64,000 nt of DNA from Dipteris shenzhenensis (GCA_047967505.1 CM106538.1), one strand, 5' to 3'. Numbered from the stretch's first letter, positions 1-12,217 are shown. Made by a program: numbers and translations. The notes: generated by a model not told the origin, from the letters alone.

Positions 1-355
1 CTAAGGGATCTTCAAACTTAGTAAATATAAATTCAATTTTTTACTTTCATAAAGATGCATTGCCCATATAATTTTAAACTTGAAATGCTTATGACACTTT
101 GAAATTCAAGGTTATTTAGATGCGTGTGTAGTATGACAATTCCCCATCGTCCACATCGTTTTCCCCCTACCTCCTTGTCTACTTGCTTCATGTAATACCT
201 CTTTCCTCTCACCTTTGGCTTCTTATTTTTATTGCCTAGATGATTGTTAAACCATTTCATGTTGTCCTTGGTCAACGCAAGGTTCGCCGTACGTGGTCCT
301 AAAATAAGACCTCAAATTAAAGTTCAATTGGACATAACATCTCTATTCGCGGGAT
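1..355. other. AT-rich stretch, nothing recognised
   Basis: Short frames only and no recognisable domain. The sequence leads into the 293-bp tandem duplication that begins at about 356. Confidence 0.5.
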
Positions 356-938
356 GCCTTTACCTCATGTTTTTTTCCTTGCGTACCTCCTTGATGGTAG
401 GAGAGTTTCACTAGTTCTAGAGTTTGTATTGCAATGGTTTTCATGTAGCCATTGATTCCCATCCAAAGATGGGATTTTCTAGTAAAGGATATCAAATGTA
501 GACTTATTTTTTTGTGCGACATGTATCCCTAATGTTTTTGTAACTTAATGGAAATTTTATCATCTTTTTGCAAGATTTGTCATGGTTTTTGCATCATTTC
601 TTGGCATTTTCTTCAACTATCTTTGTTACATATAGGAATCTTGCAAATGCCTTTACCTCATGTTTTTTATCTTGTGTACCTCCTTGATGGTAGGAGAGTT
701 TCACTAGTTCTAGCGTTTGTATTGCAATGGTTTTCATGTAGCCATTGATTCCCATCCAAAGGTGGGATTTTCTAGTAAAGGAGATCAAATGTAGATTTAT
801 TTTTTTGTGCGACATGTATCCCTAATGTTTGTGTTACTTTATGGAAAATATCATCTTTTTGCAAGATTTGTCATAGTTTTTGCATCATTTCTTGGCATTT
901 TCTTCAACTATCTTTGTTACATATGGAAATCCTGCAAA
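356..938. repeat. Tandem duplication, two copies of a 293-bp unit
   Basis: Copy one (356-648) and copy two (649-938) both start GCCTTTACCTCATG and share, in order, CTCCTTGATGGTAGGAGAG, GTAGCCATTGATTCCCATCC, TTTTTGTGCGACATG and TTGGCATTTTCTTCAAC. They differ by scattered single bases and one or two small indels, so the duplication is not recent. No open frame runs through both copies and no coding function is visible. Confidence 0.9.
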
Positions 939-1860
939 GGTTTTTTGTTTTGTTTTTTTTAGGCAAAGAAAAGTTTTGGTATATGCACATATGCAAATCG
1001 AGTTATTATTGATGGTCGATTTTTAATACTTCTTGAGCTTGAAATTTTTTCACTATGTTTCTTTTCATCTTTCTTCCATAGTCTCTAGGTGCTATATGTA
1101 TAGTGAATTTTAAACTTTTCAAGATGGGGTGGTAGAGCAGTAATTGTTCTCTCCATGTCATTTGTTGATACATTAGGTTGGCCCCTTGTTAGGGACATTC
1201 CATTTATAAGGACATTTGCACATCCGCATGTTTGCTTGGTCACATCATACATCTTTCCAGGAATTTTATTGCTTGCTTTTGTATATCTAGCTTCACCTCC
1301 TAATGTTGGTACCTAGACAAGGGTATCCTTTCTAGGTTGAACCATTGCGGCACCATTAGCATGTCCCTTACGGAAAGGATGCACAAATGAGACATTTGTA
1401 TTGTGCAAAGACTTGGCTTTAATACTTGGGGATTTTGAGGTTTCCATCTTCTCCAAATAAAGGAGCATCCTTCGGCAAATACTAGCATGAATGGGAGTTG
1501 CTAGTGGCGAGCAACAAGGGGGCTCCAACATAAGACAACATGTAACAAGAGAGTCCTCCAAGCTAGAGAAAACATAAAAACTTAGAATGAGATCCCAAGT
1601 CTACAAAGATAAAGAATCATGAGATTTTTTAGGAAGCTTGGAGAGAACCCTAAGAAAGACACCTCATGCTTAAGGGATGGGACAACATTAGACTTCAATG
1701 CCTTGTGATAGTGCCAATGACCCTAAACGAAGTATTGAAAATGAGACTTTGCCTAGGAGAGCAAGTAGAACATAGTGAGCTGTTATGCCTCAATGATAGC
1801 TCAAAGGAATAGAGAAATATTGGAAGAGGGTTATCAATTAAAAATGAAATCACAGACGTA
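939..1860. other. Unassigned intergenic sequence
   Basis: No recognisable coding domain, terminal repeat or primer-binding site seen on either strand. Open frames are short and unsupported. Confidence 0.5.
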
Positions 1861-1924
1861 ATGTCTTAGCATTGCTAGTTGGAACTCATAGGCCTCGAGT
1901 TCTACTATCTTTTTAAAAGCATCA

Positions 1925-2205
1925 GTTCCTCCCCCTGCCCCCCTCCCTCTCATGGCCTCTTGCTATCCCTCGCTACCATCCCCACTTCCCTTCTGTTGTG
2001 TTGTCCCTCCCACCCTCTTGCAGCCTGCTTCATTGACCCTCCCTCCCTCTTCTGCTTGCTCTCCTTGCACCTCCCTCCTCCCTATCTACCAGCCTCTCCC
2101 TCCCCCTTCTGCTTGCTCTCCTCACACATCCATCCCTTCCCCTTTTGCCTCTCTCCCTTGCCACCCTCTTTGCACACATCCATGGGTTCCGCCCCTCCAT
2201 GACTT
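1925..2205. repeat. Pyrimidine-rich low-complexity tract
   Basis: Nearly pure C/T on the plus strand with imperfect internal repetition of CTTCTGCTTGCTCTCCT and of CTCCCTCC blocks. The overlapping open frames here arise from base composition and are not called as genes. Nothing is assignable between this tract and the LINE relic at about 3180. Confidence 0.7.
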
Positions 2206-3179
2206 AAGATAGGGACTAGATGCTTGTTGGGGTGGGTTTGATTTTTTCTCTTAGAGTTGTAAGTATAGTGCTCGAGGCTAGCCCCTCAGCACTTGGTTCT
2301 CACCTTTTTCGCTAGGCTTTGACCTAGTGGAGGATGGGTGGGTCACATCGCTCTTTACCACCACTGAGTTGCTCGCCATAATCGGAGCTTCCTTTGTTTT
2401 GGTCACAAAGATCCCCCCTCTACCTGGTGCTATCAGGTTTGATCGGGTCCCTAGAGTTATTGTCATTATCAGTGATCCTACCAACTTATGCAATGACCAT
2501 ATTATGTCCAACCTTTCGATGGCCAGAGAGTTGAGGTTGCGAGTAGAAAGGGGTAGGGATCTTCGGTCACTTTACTAGAGACTGCTCAAGGAAGAACAAA
2601 AGGCCTCTGTAGCCTCTTCTCGATAGAGTGTTCCTTCACTAGGGTCTCATTGACTCCTTTTATTCATGAACATAAGTTGGATCATAAAGACTGCAAAGGC
2701 ACTTTTCAGTCACACTTTTTTGTCTCCTCCATTGAGCACTAGGGAGGAGGAACATGCATTTTCATTTTCAATTCATTTCTTCCTTTATGGTTGGATATGG
2801 TATCATCATATTCTTGAGATCACATTGGATTTTAATTTATATTAGTGGATGTATGGTTGGCATTGTCAAGTTCTATGCCCCTAATAATAGAGACGAACAT
2901 GTCCTTTGCGAAAAGAACTACTTTCCTTGGGCCCAATTGCAGATTCATGGATTATCGGAGGTAGCTTCAACATGTGGAACTGCTTTTAGATAGGAAGGGG
3001 GGAAGGGAAGGTGGCATCCACTCTCTTGAGAGAGCAGTTTGGGATGCTTTTCTTTTCTAACTCAATAGCAGAGATTTTTGGACGGATGATGCTTCACACA
3101 CTCCCACTCACTCACTCCTATTTTGCGGTTGAATAGGAGACATCAAATGCCAATCTATGCATAGATAGATTTAAGATTG

Positions 3180-6100
3180 GAGATTGGACTTCACCCCAAA
3201 AAGAAAGAGCAGATGAGAGAGCAGAGTATGCCTTTAATACATGAGGGTCATGTGGGACTCACAAGGGAGGAAGATTCCATAATGAGTCCTCTACTTATTG
3301 CCCAATGCTCAACACAGAGTAGAGAAAGTGCTTCTTGGCTACTTGACTCCGACGGGGTTTTACAATCAAGTTTTGATGCTATCTTATATATTGCTTTTGA
3401 TATCCTGACACGCCTGCCAGAGATGATGCTAGACACAAAGTTTAGCAAGCTATTATAGAATAGCTAAAACCAAATATGAGATTCTTACTTGATGCACTCT
3501 TTACAAATATAGAATTAAAGACTGTACTTTTTTCCCCTTCATAAGGTCAAGTGTCCTAGCTCAGATGGGGTTGACCTCCTCCTCCGTCATTTTTGGACCA
3601 TGATTGGGGACCATGTCACTTCATCCTTGTCTGGCATTTTGGTACTCTGGTGGATAATAGCTCTATTAGTTTGTGACTGCATAATTTTCTCCCAGATCTG
3701 TTTCATGATATGCAGATGGGTTGTGTGCATGGCCGAAGTATTTTTTACATTTGTTCCTTTGGGAGGCTTCAAAGTGGCTAGGGTTTAGCCATTCTACTCT
3801 TGGATTTCGACAAAGACTATGATAGAGTAGATTGGGGTCTCTTCGAGGATACCCTCTATGCTTTTTTTATATAGAGGTGCTTGGATCAGAGGGTATCTTC
3901 CCTGTAGTAGAGATCAAAAAATTGCTTGGTGCTTATCAGATGGTTTTGAGGAGAGAGATTTTAGATTTCCAGGTCAGTCTATCACACAGGTGCCCTCTTT
4001 CCTCTTTCTCGTGCTTATTCATGGTTGAAGCCATGAGAATATTTTTGAGATCTCAGGATAACATTTTTGGGTTGAGGCTTCCCTTGAGGAAAGACGAGGA
4101 GAACCTAAACAATGCGCTTGTTGATGATGATGGTGTTTTTTTGGATGCCAATTCCCAAACTCACATCTTTTAGGGTAGCATTATATCTACTTTATTCATC
4201 AGCAATAGCAGATGCACATATCAATTGGAATAAATCCAATGGAGTCCAGATTGCTAAAAACAAGGAAACCCCAAATTGGTCTCACTTGGTCTTAGAGATG
4301 TACGTCAGATAAATTTTTGGATTGTTGGGGCGTGTGGATATCTCTCCATCACAACAATTTTCTCTTGTGTTAGAGAGTATCATGAGAAAATTCATTTGTC
4401 AAAGTTGGCCTTGCACCCAAATTGGTAGTTGTTAATTAGGGAGGATTACCAAAAAGGGAGCTAGGAAAAGTGAGCGAACCAAAAAAGGTGAGCAAGAAAA
4501 AGTGAGCGAGCCAAAAAAAACAATCAAAACAAAACAATAATAGATTGACAAATCCCTTATTTCAGCAACTATCTCAGTTCTTCAAAAGTCCATGAGAGAG
4601 TTCCAAACCTATGTCATTGCCAAGGCATCATAAGTAAAGACACACCCTATCTTCGCTTTTTTGTAATCCTCCATAATCAAGTTCTCTTTCTCCACCAACG
4701 TAAGTGAGATCACCAATGAAATCTTCCACACAAGTCAAAAGTTTCATGGGACTTCTTGAATAGAATACTCTGCATTACATGCATGTGCAAATGCTTGGTT
4801 TTTGAAACTCTATTCACGCTTGGAACAAAACCCATGTTTTTCTACTAAGAAACCCTCCCTAATGAATTACTCTTACATCCCACCAATCCAACAAAGTCTA
4901 AGGAGTAAGTACATCCCTTTCTTTAAAATTAATTAAATTCCAAAACAAATCAATCTTTGCTTATAGAAATCAATGGTAGAAGCCAAAATAGACAACATAT
5001 TGACATGGTCCCGATTAGGCAAACTTTCCTCGAGATTCGATGCAAGAAATCAGCTAATTGTTTATTAAATTCACATTTTGATGCATGAAGTTTTACTAAA
5101 TGGTGCAAAAGGTCATGATAATCATATAAATCATGCCTTGCCATTCATTTTGATATGTAACATGACCCCATTTGGATTTGTAAATCAAAACATACAAGAC
5201 GTTGAAATTCTCATCTTTTGGGCCAAAACATGCAGTGCGTTAACGTGCTGAAACAAGCATCCTAAATTCTCATCTTTTGGCCAAAACAGGCAGTGCGTTT
5301 CCCTCTTTTGGCCCAAAAGATGAGAATTTCGACGTCTTGTATCTTTTGATTTACAAATTCAAATGGGGTCATGTTACATATCAAAACGAATTCCAAGGCA
5401 TGATTTAGATTATTGTCATGACCTTTTGCACCATTTACTAAAAGTTCATGCATCAAAATGTGAAATTTATGGATTTTTTGCTAGTTTCTTGCACCAGATT
5501 TAGAGCAAGGCCGCTCGTAATAGGAGCATGTTAGAACTCTATCTATATATTGGGACAAAAATTATCAAATGTTTTCTATGCAAGTCCTTCTGATGAGGTG
5601 CTCATAGATGGAAGGCCTTATAAGCCATTGTGCTAGATGGCTTGTGGCTTTTTTGAGGTCAAGTATCCTACTTTAGGTCATAGGGCTTCATCGCCATTTA
5701 GATGGGGATGCCTTGGTTTTTAATGTTCACTCTCGGGATAGATTATCCATTCTAGGGATGAGGATATCCTTGTGGATGTTGTTTTTTACCTTGTCAAAGT
5801 TTTGGGTCATGTGGAACTATGTTTTTTAACTTCAAGTTAGTACATAGACCTAAGCCTGAAGGACAAGTCCATGGATTCCTCGACTTTCGGCTTTATGGAG
5901 GTGCCCCCATAAAGAGTTTAGATTGGGAGCCTAGGGAGTGGGAGTGGATTGATGTAGGGAACCATGACAAGAGCCTTCCTTTCTCCCACCACATAGTTAG
6001 CAATGCCAAGAGTTCTGGGCTCAATATTAAGGGCTAGAAGACTACCGAAGCTCCTCGTTGGGAGATTTTTTAGATCAATATGGTCTTGTAGAAATCTTTT

Positions 6101-6350
6101 TGGAGAAGGCTTTACAATTCCTTAAGTAAATAGAAAATCACTATTTTTCTTTGGCTTTCCCATTCATGGACGGATTGTAATAAACCTATGGAGGTTCAAT
6201 CTTGTATCAACCTCTACTTGCTCTCATTGCCTTTCTATTGAGGAGTCCATTTAGCATTGTTTGTGGGATTGCAGATAGGTGAAGTTCATCGAGAAGAGGA
6301 ATGCTAGACTTTTAAGTGCTTTTGTTCCCTCCCCCTTTTTCATGACCTGG
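3180..6350 (+). pseudogene. LINE ORF2 relic (reverse transcriptase to zinc-binding tail)
   Basis: A decayed non-LTR retrotransposon reverse transcriptase read on the plus strand in several frames. Recognisable pieces in the right order are HFWTMIGDHV near 3590 (the N-terminal FW..IG block), LDFDKDYDRVDWG near 3800-3840 (the first catalytic Asp block, normally FxKAYDxVxW), a CPLSSF block near 3990-4020 (the QGCPLSP block), LVDDDGVFL near 4115-4145 (the FADD box) and TCSHC..ES..HCLWDC near 6205-6290 (the zf-RVT tail). Stops and frameshifts are frequent. The RT-to-zf-RVT distance is longer than usual and shortens to about 2 kb if the foldback at 5030-5503 is removed, so that piece is probably a later insertion. 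The region 3180-3450 may be the linker ahead of the RT. Endonuclease sequence was not convincingly found upstream. Confidence 0.75.
5030..5503. repeat. Foldback / MITE-like inverted repeat
   Basis: The left arm (about 5030-5237) and right arm (about 5300-5503) are inverted copies: CACATTTTGATGCATGAA on the left matches TTCATGCATCAAAATGTG on the right, and GACCCCATTTG pairs with CAAATGGGGTC further in. Arms are about 200 bp with a loop of about 60 bp that itself repeats CTCATCTTTTGG and GGCAGTGCGTT/TGCAGTGCGTT. A transcript could fold into a long hairpin. It lies inside the LINE relic, consistent with a foldback transposon. No clean target-site duplication was identified. Confidence 0.85.
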
Positions 6351-7500
6351 GGCTCGAGGGCTTGGCTCCCTCTTTAGGGGTCTCACCTCTTTTTTGAGCT
6401 ACATAGCTTCTCTTGGAACCTTTTGGCTCGATGACAGTTGAGTCTTGCTCTATCGATGATGCACATCATCCCACAATTCCAATGGATTTTCTTGAGAATC
6501 ATATTCAAGGAAGATATGGAACGCTATCAGCCTCACATTGGGATAATATCTCACACCTAATCCCCCACCAATGTTGGAGAACAATTGGACCTACTCCTTA
6601 GATTGTTTGGTGGCTCTATTACAATTATATCCAAATTGCCTTATATAGGTTCTTCAGATGTAACTTTTGTTTGCTTTTTTCTACTTTATATATATTTGTT
6701 CTACTTAATGCAACTTTGTAATGCGTGGAACCTTGATTTATCTATGGAGGAATTTCTTTGTGATTTCCATCCAAGGTTTGAGGCATGAGTCCATGGATGG
6801 ACACCAATTCCATATGCACAATGGCTAGTGATGATGAAGAGAGATCAACTCTATAAATGACCATTGATTCGGACACATTCAGAGCATGTGCTACTATAGG
6901 TACTACTGTTGAGACTAATCTAATCATTGTTGTTGTGGCTAGGATGTTGATGCTTGGAGCAACGTAATCCTTGGTGTTGCTATAAAAGCTATTAGTGGGA
7001 GATGAAGCTTTGTCATGCGATGTAGCTCCAAGCTTTTCATCTAGTGAAAAGAAAAAAACTTAGTAGCATAACATATTTGCAAGATGAGGTCTAGAGCTAA
7101 GAAGGAGCTACATGTTATAATGTAGCCAGAAGTGAAGGTCCACAGTTAAATGTGATAAGCCAAGGTTAGTGCATGCACAATTTAGTTAGTGGAACTCAAG
7201 GAATTAATATGACATTGAGTGAGCAAAAGAACCCAATCAAATCCGTATTAGGAGGCACATGGTATATACACCACATAGTTAAGCCAAAGTGCAATAGTAT
7301 TGCACCTCTTACTAGTTGTGTATAGTCATGTATAATCGAGGAGCTAAGTGGTGTAATGTTGTGAATTTAGTATTCACATCTTGACATTGTGCTTTGTTCT
7401 ATCATATTTAGTTATACTAATTAAGTTAGGAACAAAGAGGCTTTCATGATGAGAATCAACCCATAAATAAAACAATTTCACTATGCTTCATTCGTGTTAT
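6351..7500. other. Unassigned sequence upstream of a Copia stub
   Basis: No domain recognised. Part of it may be an old LTR belonging to the primer-binding site at 7937, because an LTR must end just before that site, but its left boundary cannot be seen without a second copy. Confidence 0.4.
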
Positions 7501-7936
7501 TGAGTCAACAATCATTTCTAAGATAGGGCCTAAAAGTGTGTCACAATTGGAAAAAACAATTTGAGTGCATATATTTGTTATAGCTCTGGTGGTCACACTG
7601 GTATTCTATGAGAATCAACTTCATCACATCTGCTTCGTGTTTGATCGCCCCTAATGGTGGTGGGAGTCCTCATATCCTTAGGTTCTAGAAGAGATCCCAC
7701 AAGCTTGTGGCAAAACCACGCTTCATTATAGATGACAATTTGGTCATCCAAACTATGCTCTTGATTGTGGAAGAAGATTGCATTGTGTGATTCCAAAAGG
7801 GCTACCTTGGTGGTTTCAATGGGTGGACAATGAACTGATTTCCTATCGTGTTATTAGAGACTTGGCTATGTTTGAACGTTTTATAATCATAGTGTGAGGG
7901 TTCAATATATCATTTTGGGCTTGCAAAATTGCAGCA

Positions 7937-7948
7937 TGGTATCAGAGC
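7937..7948 (+). other. Primer-binding site for initiator tRNA-Met
   Basis: TGGTATCAGAGC is the exact complement of the plant initiator tRNA-Met 3' end and is the standard Copia/Gypsy minus-strand priming site. It is preceded directly by GCAGCA, whose CA would be the LTR terminus. A gag-like frame follows at 8059, as expected for an LTR retrotransposon. Confidence 0.85.
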
Positions 7949-8058
7949 CTTGTTCTTGAAATCTCTTTTAATCTACATGGATGTTAAATGAAGTCGTCCC
8001 TCCTGAATTACAGAAGCACACACCAACTCCAAAGGTTCACTTCAAAATGGGTAGTTGA

Positions 8059-8244
8059 TTGCTAATTGCCAATTGGACCAAAAAGCTTGATGGATCCAAC
8101 CATCATCTTTCAAAAATAAAGGTTTCAACTCACTTGGTTGTCAAAGTAGTCGAGCTTCTAGAAGGAGCTGTCAATGAAAAGAAACAGGTTGCCAGCTACA
8201 AGAACATGCATCTGTTTTCGGATCTCATGGCTCATCACGTGTAG
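8059..8244 (+). pseudogene. Copia gag N-terminal fragment
   Basis: The frame contains KLDGSNHHLSKIKVSTHL, which matches the start of plant Copia gag (F/LDGxNYxxWKxKMxxxL). It lies 110 bp after a tRNA-Met primer-binding site. The protein is cut off at about 61 residues by a stop, and 35 bp further on the sequence changes to the minus-strand LINE. The rest of this element was lost, or it was truncated when the LINE arrived. Confidence 0.65.
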
Positions 8245-8439
8245 AGATTTAGGAGCTAGAAAACACGATGGTGATCTAAATAGCTAGTGAATAACCCTCT
8301 CGGAAAGGGTATAGAATAGTCTTGCTTGCCATACCTGGTAGAAGTGCTTCCACCTCTCGACGGTCACTCTCGAGCCTAGAGTACCGTGCTCAAATGGTGT
8401 GCAAGGTGAAGATGATATCTTGCCAAATAGCTGCTAGGG

Positions 8440-9004
8440 TAGCCATGATAGAAATTGTCTAGCCTCCCATCACCCTGCTACACTTGGCCACCCAGATGTG
8501 CCAGGAAGTGACACTGGAGATAGTCTCCCAAACACCATCCTTTGGGAGAGGTGGTGGGTGTGAACAGGTGGGGCTAAACTGCATCAGGGATCTTAATTCA
8601 AGAAACTTGTTGTCCATGTATCCTATAAGCTTGCATGAGAAGGTCAATCGCAAAGGCATGGCCTCTCTCTATGAGCCAGGCCACCGTCTCCCCAACATGA
8701 AATGTCTACTCACCTCCGCATGCTAGCAACAATCTTGAAGGCTGCCAGCCAAATCCACTGTACAGCAGGGAAACCCCATAGACAATGTGGGATGGTCTCC
8801 AAAACTCCATCCTTACACAACTAGTGAATTTTTCATCTATCTGCATTTGCTCTAGATGGGCAGACCCCCATGCGCCAATAGCCATAAGAAATAATAAATA
8901 TGCCACGAGTGCGAACTCGTCTAGAGGCAGAGCCAAAGGCGACATATGACCACTCTTGAGACATTCTTCTCTAGCTAGTGGTGCTCCCTCGAAGGGGACC
9001 ATGT
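8440..9004 (-). pseudogene. LINE ORF2 C-terminal part (zf-RVT and tail)
   Basis: Minus-strand frames give GVLETIPHCLWGFPAVQW (about 8755-8825), which corresponds to the ESxxHCLWxCPxAxxVW core of the zf-RVT domain, followed by SSVTSWHIWVAKCSRVM (about 8470-8530), the WxIWxxRN segment usually found after it. Upstream residues GAWGSAHLEQMQID resemble the region leading into the zinc-binding cysteines. Frameshifts separate the pieces. The copy abuts the LTR element inserted at 9005. Confidence 0.7.
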
Positions 9005-9682
9005 TGTAAGTGCTGGTCCTGAGAGAGAGCTAAATCCTAGGATGCTGGCCTGTGACCCGAATGCAAGTCTCCAAATCCTGCCTTGGATGCATCGCCCTAT
9101 GCACAAGAGGTGTCACGAACCCTTGTGATGTCGATGTCTTATCAAGCCAAGTCCCAAGATGGTTGGTTGTCGAGGGGTCGCGAACCTTAGTGAAATGCCC
9201 TCGTGTGGCCAACTCCCCGTCTGGCCGAGGACTAGCCTATGCAACTAGGTCCTCACAACCCGAATGTTGCAACGAGTTTTAGGTAGCCTCCAAGGCTGGA
9301 GCTGTCTAATCTGTAAGCCCAAACACAAAGAGCTTGTCGTGCCCTATGCAAAGGTGCAAGTTTCGTCCCGATCTGAGTTTGTATGCAGAAGTTATGACAA
9401 AAAACGTAAGCAGGGATCTCCACGACCCACGTCACCTCATTCGCTGACGTCTCGAGCCCGTCTCGCCCTACGCGTTGCGTCTTGCACCTAGACACCCACG
9501 CACCCACCTGGACATTTACCCCAATCCCCCTTGCTTCAATGTGTGCTTGACCCACCCCATGTGTGAGAATGATAGCACAAGATAGCAGGAGAAAGCATGG
9601 ACAATGAATGTTTGTCTGTATTGAAAAACGTCAACATGCGTCAGTCTCGGATGGTATGGTTGAGGACTTCACCTCCCATACA
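9005..9682 (-). repeat. 3' LTR of the gag-only element
   Basis: Matches 11565-12217 through CCAAGATGGTTGGTTG, TTTTAGGTAGCCTCCAAGG, GTATGCAGAAGTTATGAC and AAAGCATGGACAATGAA. The two copies differ by many substitutions and several small indels (678 against 653 bp), so the insertion is old. Confidence 0.9.
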
Positions 9683-10077
9683 CTCTCCACCATTCAAAAA
9701 GAGTTGAAGTCCACTTCAACGGTATAACAACTTAGACCACACTGATATTTATAACTCAATGCACTCAATAACAAAAATTAAAATATTTACAAGGGGCCAG
9801 GACCGTCACTATCAACTGTTGCCTTGGGTAACCTGGCTATGACACACACTCTAACCTAGCACACCACACTAAGCTAGAGTTTGCACCTCATATGTAGATT
9901 CGGCGTTACCTGCTTTACTTGTGACTAGCTGTCCTGTGTGTAGAAATGGACATGATAGCATAGTTGATCCCACCGAACAGGATTATCCAAGAGTCATCCT
10001 CTTGGAGCACGAGCCTTTGCGTCCCCTTTTCCTAGAAGAGTAGTCGGAAGACCCTTCATCAAATGACACAGACTCCT

Positions 10078-11499
10078 TCACTTGTTCTGGGCCACCATCT
10101 GACATGCCGTTGTCTTACTGGTCGGCTTCGTGTACCTCATTTTCTTCGAGTTGTAAGGCTCCACCTCCGGAACCGCGATTTCCTGTGGTACCTGCACCTG
10201 GACCTTGGTAACTGGTGACTTTGGCAACTTTGGGACCACCCTCAACATGGTGCAACATATTGTGTTCACCCTTGCAAGTACGTGAGGTGACTTGGGTGCG
10301 CACAGTAGCCGATTATTTTCTAGGTCATCTTCTGCATCTGACCTCGTTCCCTGAGCAGGCATCACCATCATCCACAATGACTTTGAAGACTCAACTGCCT
10401 TTCTCGGACAATCACGTGCTTAATGATCCTATCCGCACTCATAACAACTACCCTTTGGCACCTTAAGAACATTCGTCGCATTGCCACCCCTTGTGATCTT
10501 GCAGCCATTTTTTTCGTTCGAGCCTGAGGAATTGGACCCAAACTTGGACCCATTGCCGTTACTTATCTGGCCACTGCTTGGCCTTCGAGACATGCTACCT
10601 CTGCGGTGTTGATTGTAGCCTTTGTTCTTATTCCAGTGTCTGCCACTATTTGGAGCCATCACGCCCCAATGTCAATCAGCCTCTCCACTATCTCCACGGC
10701 ATGTGGGTAATCCTTGGCCTCCTGTTTCTCTATGTCCCTTCGGACCTAGGTCTGCAGGCCATGGAGGAATAGCCACCATCTATGTGACATAGGGCGCACC
10801 ACTCGTCGTGGAGCTTGAACTTTTCATTGGCCGGAATAAAGTATGACGCCAACTTCTCCTTCAACTCGACGTCACGGACGTTACCTCTCGCTTCTTCGGA
10901 GGAAAACCAAGTATAGGCATCACCTGTCAATTGCTTGGCCGCCACCATGGCGTGCTGATCTGCCAGCACGCTCGCCATGGTGAAGAAGGCTTCCATGTCG
11001 CGGATCCTTTTTTCCACTACCACCGAGTCTCATTGCCTGGTGTACTTGTTTGGCAGTTGTGGCTTGAACTTGCCATAGTCTTTCACTACCCTATGCGACG
11101 CCGTTGGTGGTATCATCTCCTTGGGTGCCTTTCCTTGGTTCATTATGTCCGTGTGCATCTCTGTGAGCAACACTACCATGGACTTTTTGCAGTGCGATCC
11201 CCCTATTCAATCTTTTTGTTGAGGTGCTCCCACATGGGTGTGGTCGAGTCCCCTTCATCATCGGTCTTCCCCTTGCCCTTCTCCATTGGTTTTACAGGCT
11301 CGGGTAGTCCCTCCTTAACTTTTCCTTTGCCCTTGTCCTGGGCCTTCGATGGAATTGCCTCGATGTCGGTTTCATCCATCACGGTGTCATATTGTTCTTC
11401 TATCGGGACCTTTGGCTCCCGTTTAGCACGTCTGGGCTTCGCCATCCTTTCTTGTCGCTCGGAACTAGTGAGGGCTTGCACCTCTACAACACTGCTCAC
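10078..11499 (-). pseudogene. Gypsy-like gag polyprotein relic
   Basis: Three minus-strand segments make up a broken gag. The first (11499-11203) is a charged Lys/Glu-rich N terminus with KGKGKVKEG. The second (11023-10730) holds MEAFFTMASVLADQHAMVAA and LTGDAYTWFSSEEARG, matching the retrotransposon gag fold with its conserved tryptophan (family pattern AxxxLxGxAxxWW). The third (10662-10078) is Asn/Ser/Gly-rich and ends near 10410-10450 in a zinc-knuckle-like CYECG.DH.ARDC in which two positions are stops and the Cys-His spacing is one residue short. The element order LTR-PBS-gag-PPT-LTR supports the call. No pol follows. It cannot make an intact product. Confidence 0.75.
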
Positions 11500-11550
11500 G
11501 CAAGGATAAACTTGATATTCTAGGACTCCTGACTCCTCGCCAAGTGACTA

Positions 11551-11562
11551 GCTCTGATACCA
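11551..11562 (-). other. Primer-binding site of the gag-only element
   Basis: The plus strand reads GCTCTGATACCA, so the minus strand reads TGGTATCAGAGC, complementary to initiator tRNA-Met. It begins two bases after the LTR end CTTACA, the usual spacing, and fixes the element's orientation as minus. Confidence 0.9.
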
Positions 11563-11564
11563 AG

Positions 11565-12217
11565 TGTAAGGTGCTGATGCCGAGAGAGAGCCAAATCCTA
11601 GGATGCTAGTCTCTGAATCCCGCCTTGGATGCATCGTGCTATGCACAGGACGTGTCACAAACCCTTACGATGCCGCCATCCTATCAAGTCAAGTCCCAAG
11701 ATGGTTGGTTGCTTAGGGGTTGCGAACCTTAGCGAAACGCCCTCGTGGCCGACTCCCCGTCTGTGGCAGAGGACTAGCCTACACAACTAGGTCCTCACAA
11801 CCCAAATGTTGCAACAAGTTTTAGGTAGCCTCCAAGGCTGGAGCCATCCAATCCATAAGCCCGAACACAAAAATCTCTTCGTACCCTACGCACCGGTGTA
11901 GCTTTCATCCCGATTTGAGTTCGTATGCAGAAGTTATGACAAAAAATGTAAGCAGGGGTCTTTGTAACCTACGTCCCCTCGTCCGATGAGGTCTCGAGCC
12001 CATCACGCCCTATGTGTTGTGTCCTACACCTAGACACCCAGGCACCTGCTAGATGTTTACCTCGATCCCCCTCACTTCAACTTGTGCTCGACCCACCCCA
12101 CGGATTATAGCACAAGATAGCAAGAGAAAGCATGGACAATGAACGTTTGTCTGTATTGGAAAACGTCAACGCGCGTCGGTCTCGGATGGTATGGTTAAGG
12201 ATTGCACCTCCCATATA
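11565..12217 (-). repeat. 5' LTR of the gag-only element
   Basis: Pairs with 9005-9682. It lies next to the primer-binding site, so it is the promoter-bearing copy. Its outer end is decayed (TATATGGG where the other copy has TGTATGGG). Confidence 0.9.

Larger units (their letters stand above)
9005..12217 (-). mobile_element. Gag-only LTR retrotransposon (TR-GAG-like) inserted in the LINE
   Basis: Two direct repeats (9005-9682 and 11565-12217) are LTRs of an element read on the minus strand: each ends CTTACA, the left copy begins TGTATGGG and the right copy has the decayed TATATGGG. A primer-binding site TGGTATCAGAGC lies two bases inside the 5' LTR (11551-11562). A polypurine stretch GGTGGAGAG adjoins the 3' LTR. 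The flanks carry ATGT on both sides (9001-9004 and 12218-12221), a likely 4-bp target duplication. The 1.9-kb interior holds only gag-like sequence; no protease, integrase or RT was seen. This matches the non-autonomous TR-GAG class described in plants. The flanking sequence is LINE on both sides. Confidence 0.85.

Noticed and set aside
1879-2212. Pro/Ser/Leu-rich plus-strand ORFs
   Set aside because: Pyrimidine-rich low-complexity DNA stays open by composition; no domain.
3832-4173. Independent 113-residue protein
   Set aside because: It is an out-of-frame mixture through LINE RT motifs; the region is better read as a frameshifted LINE relic.
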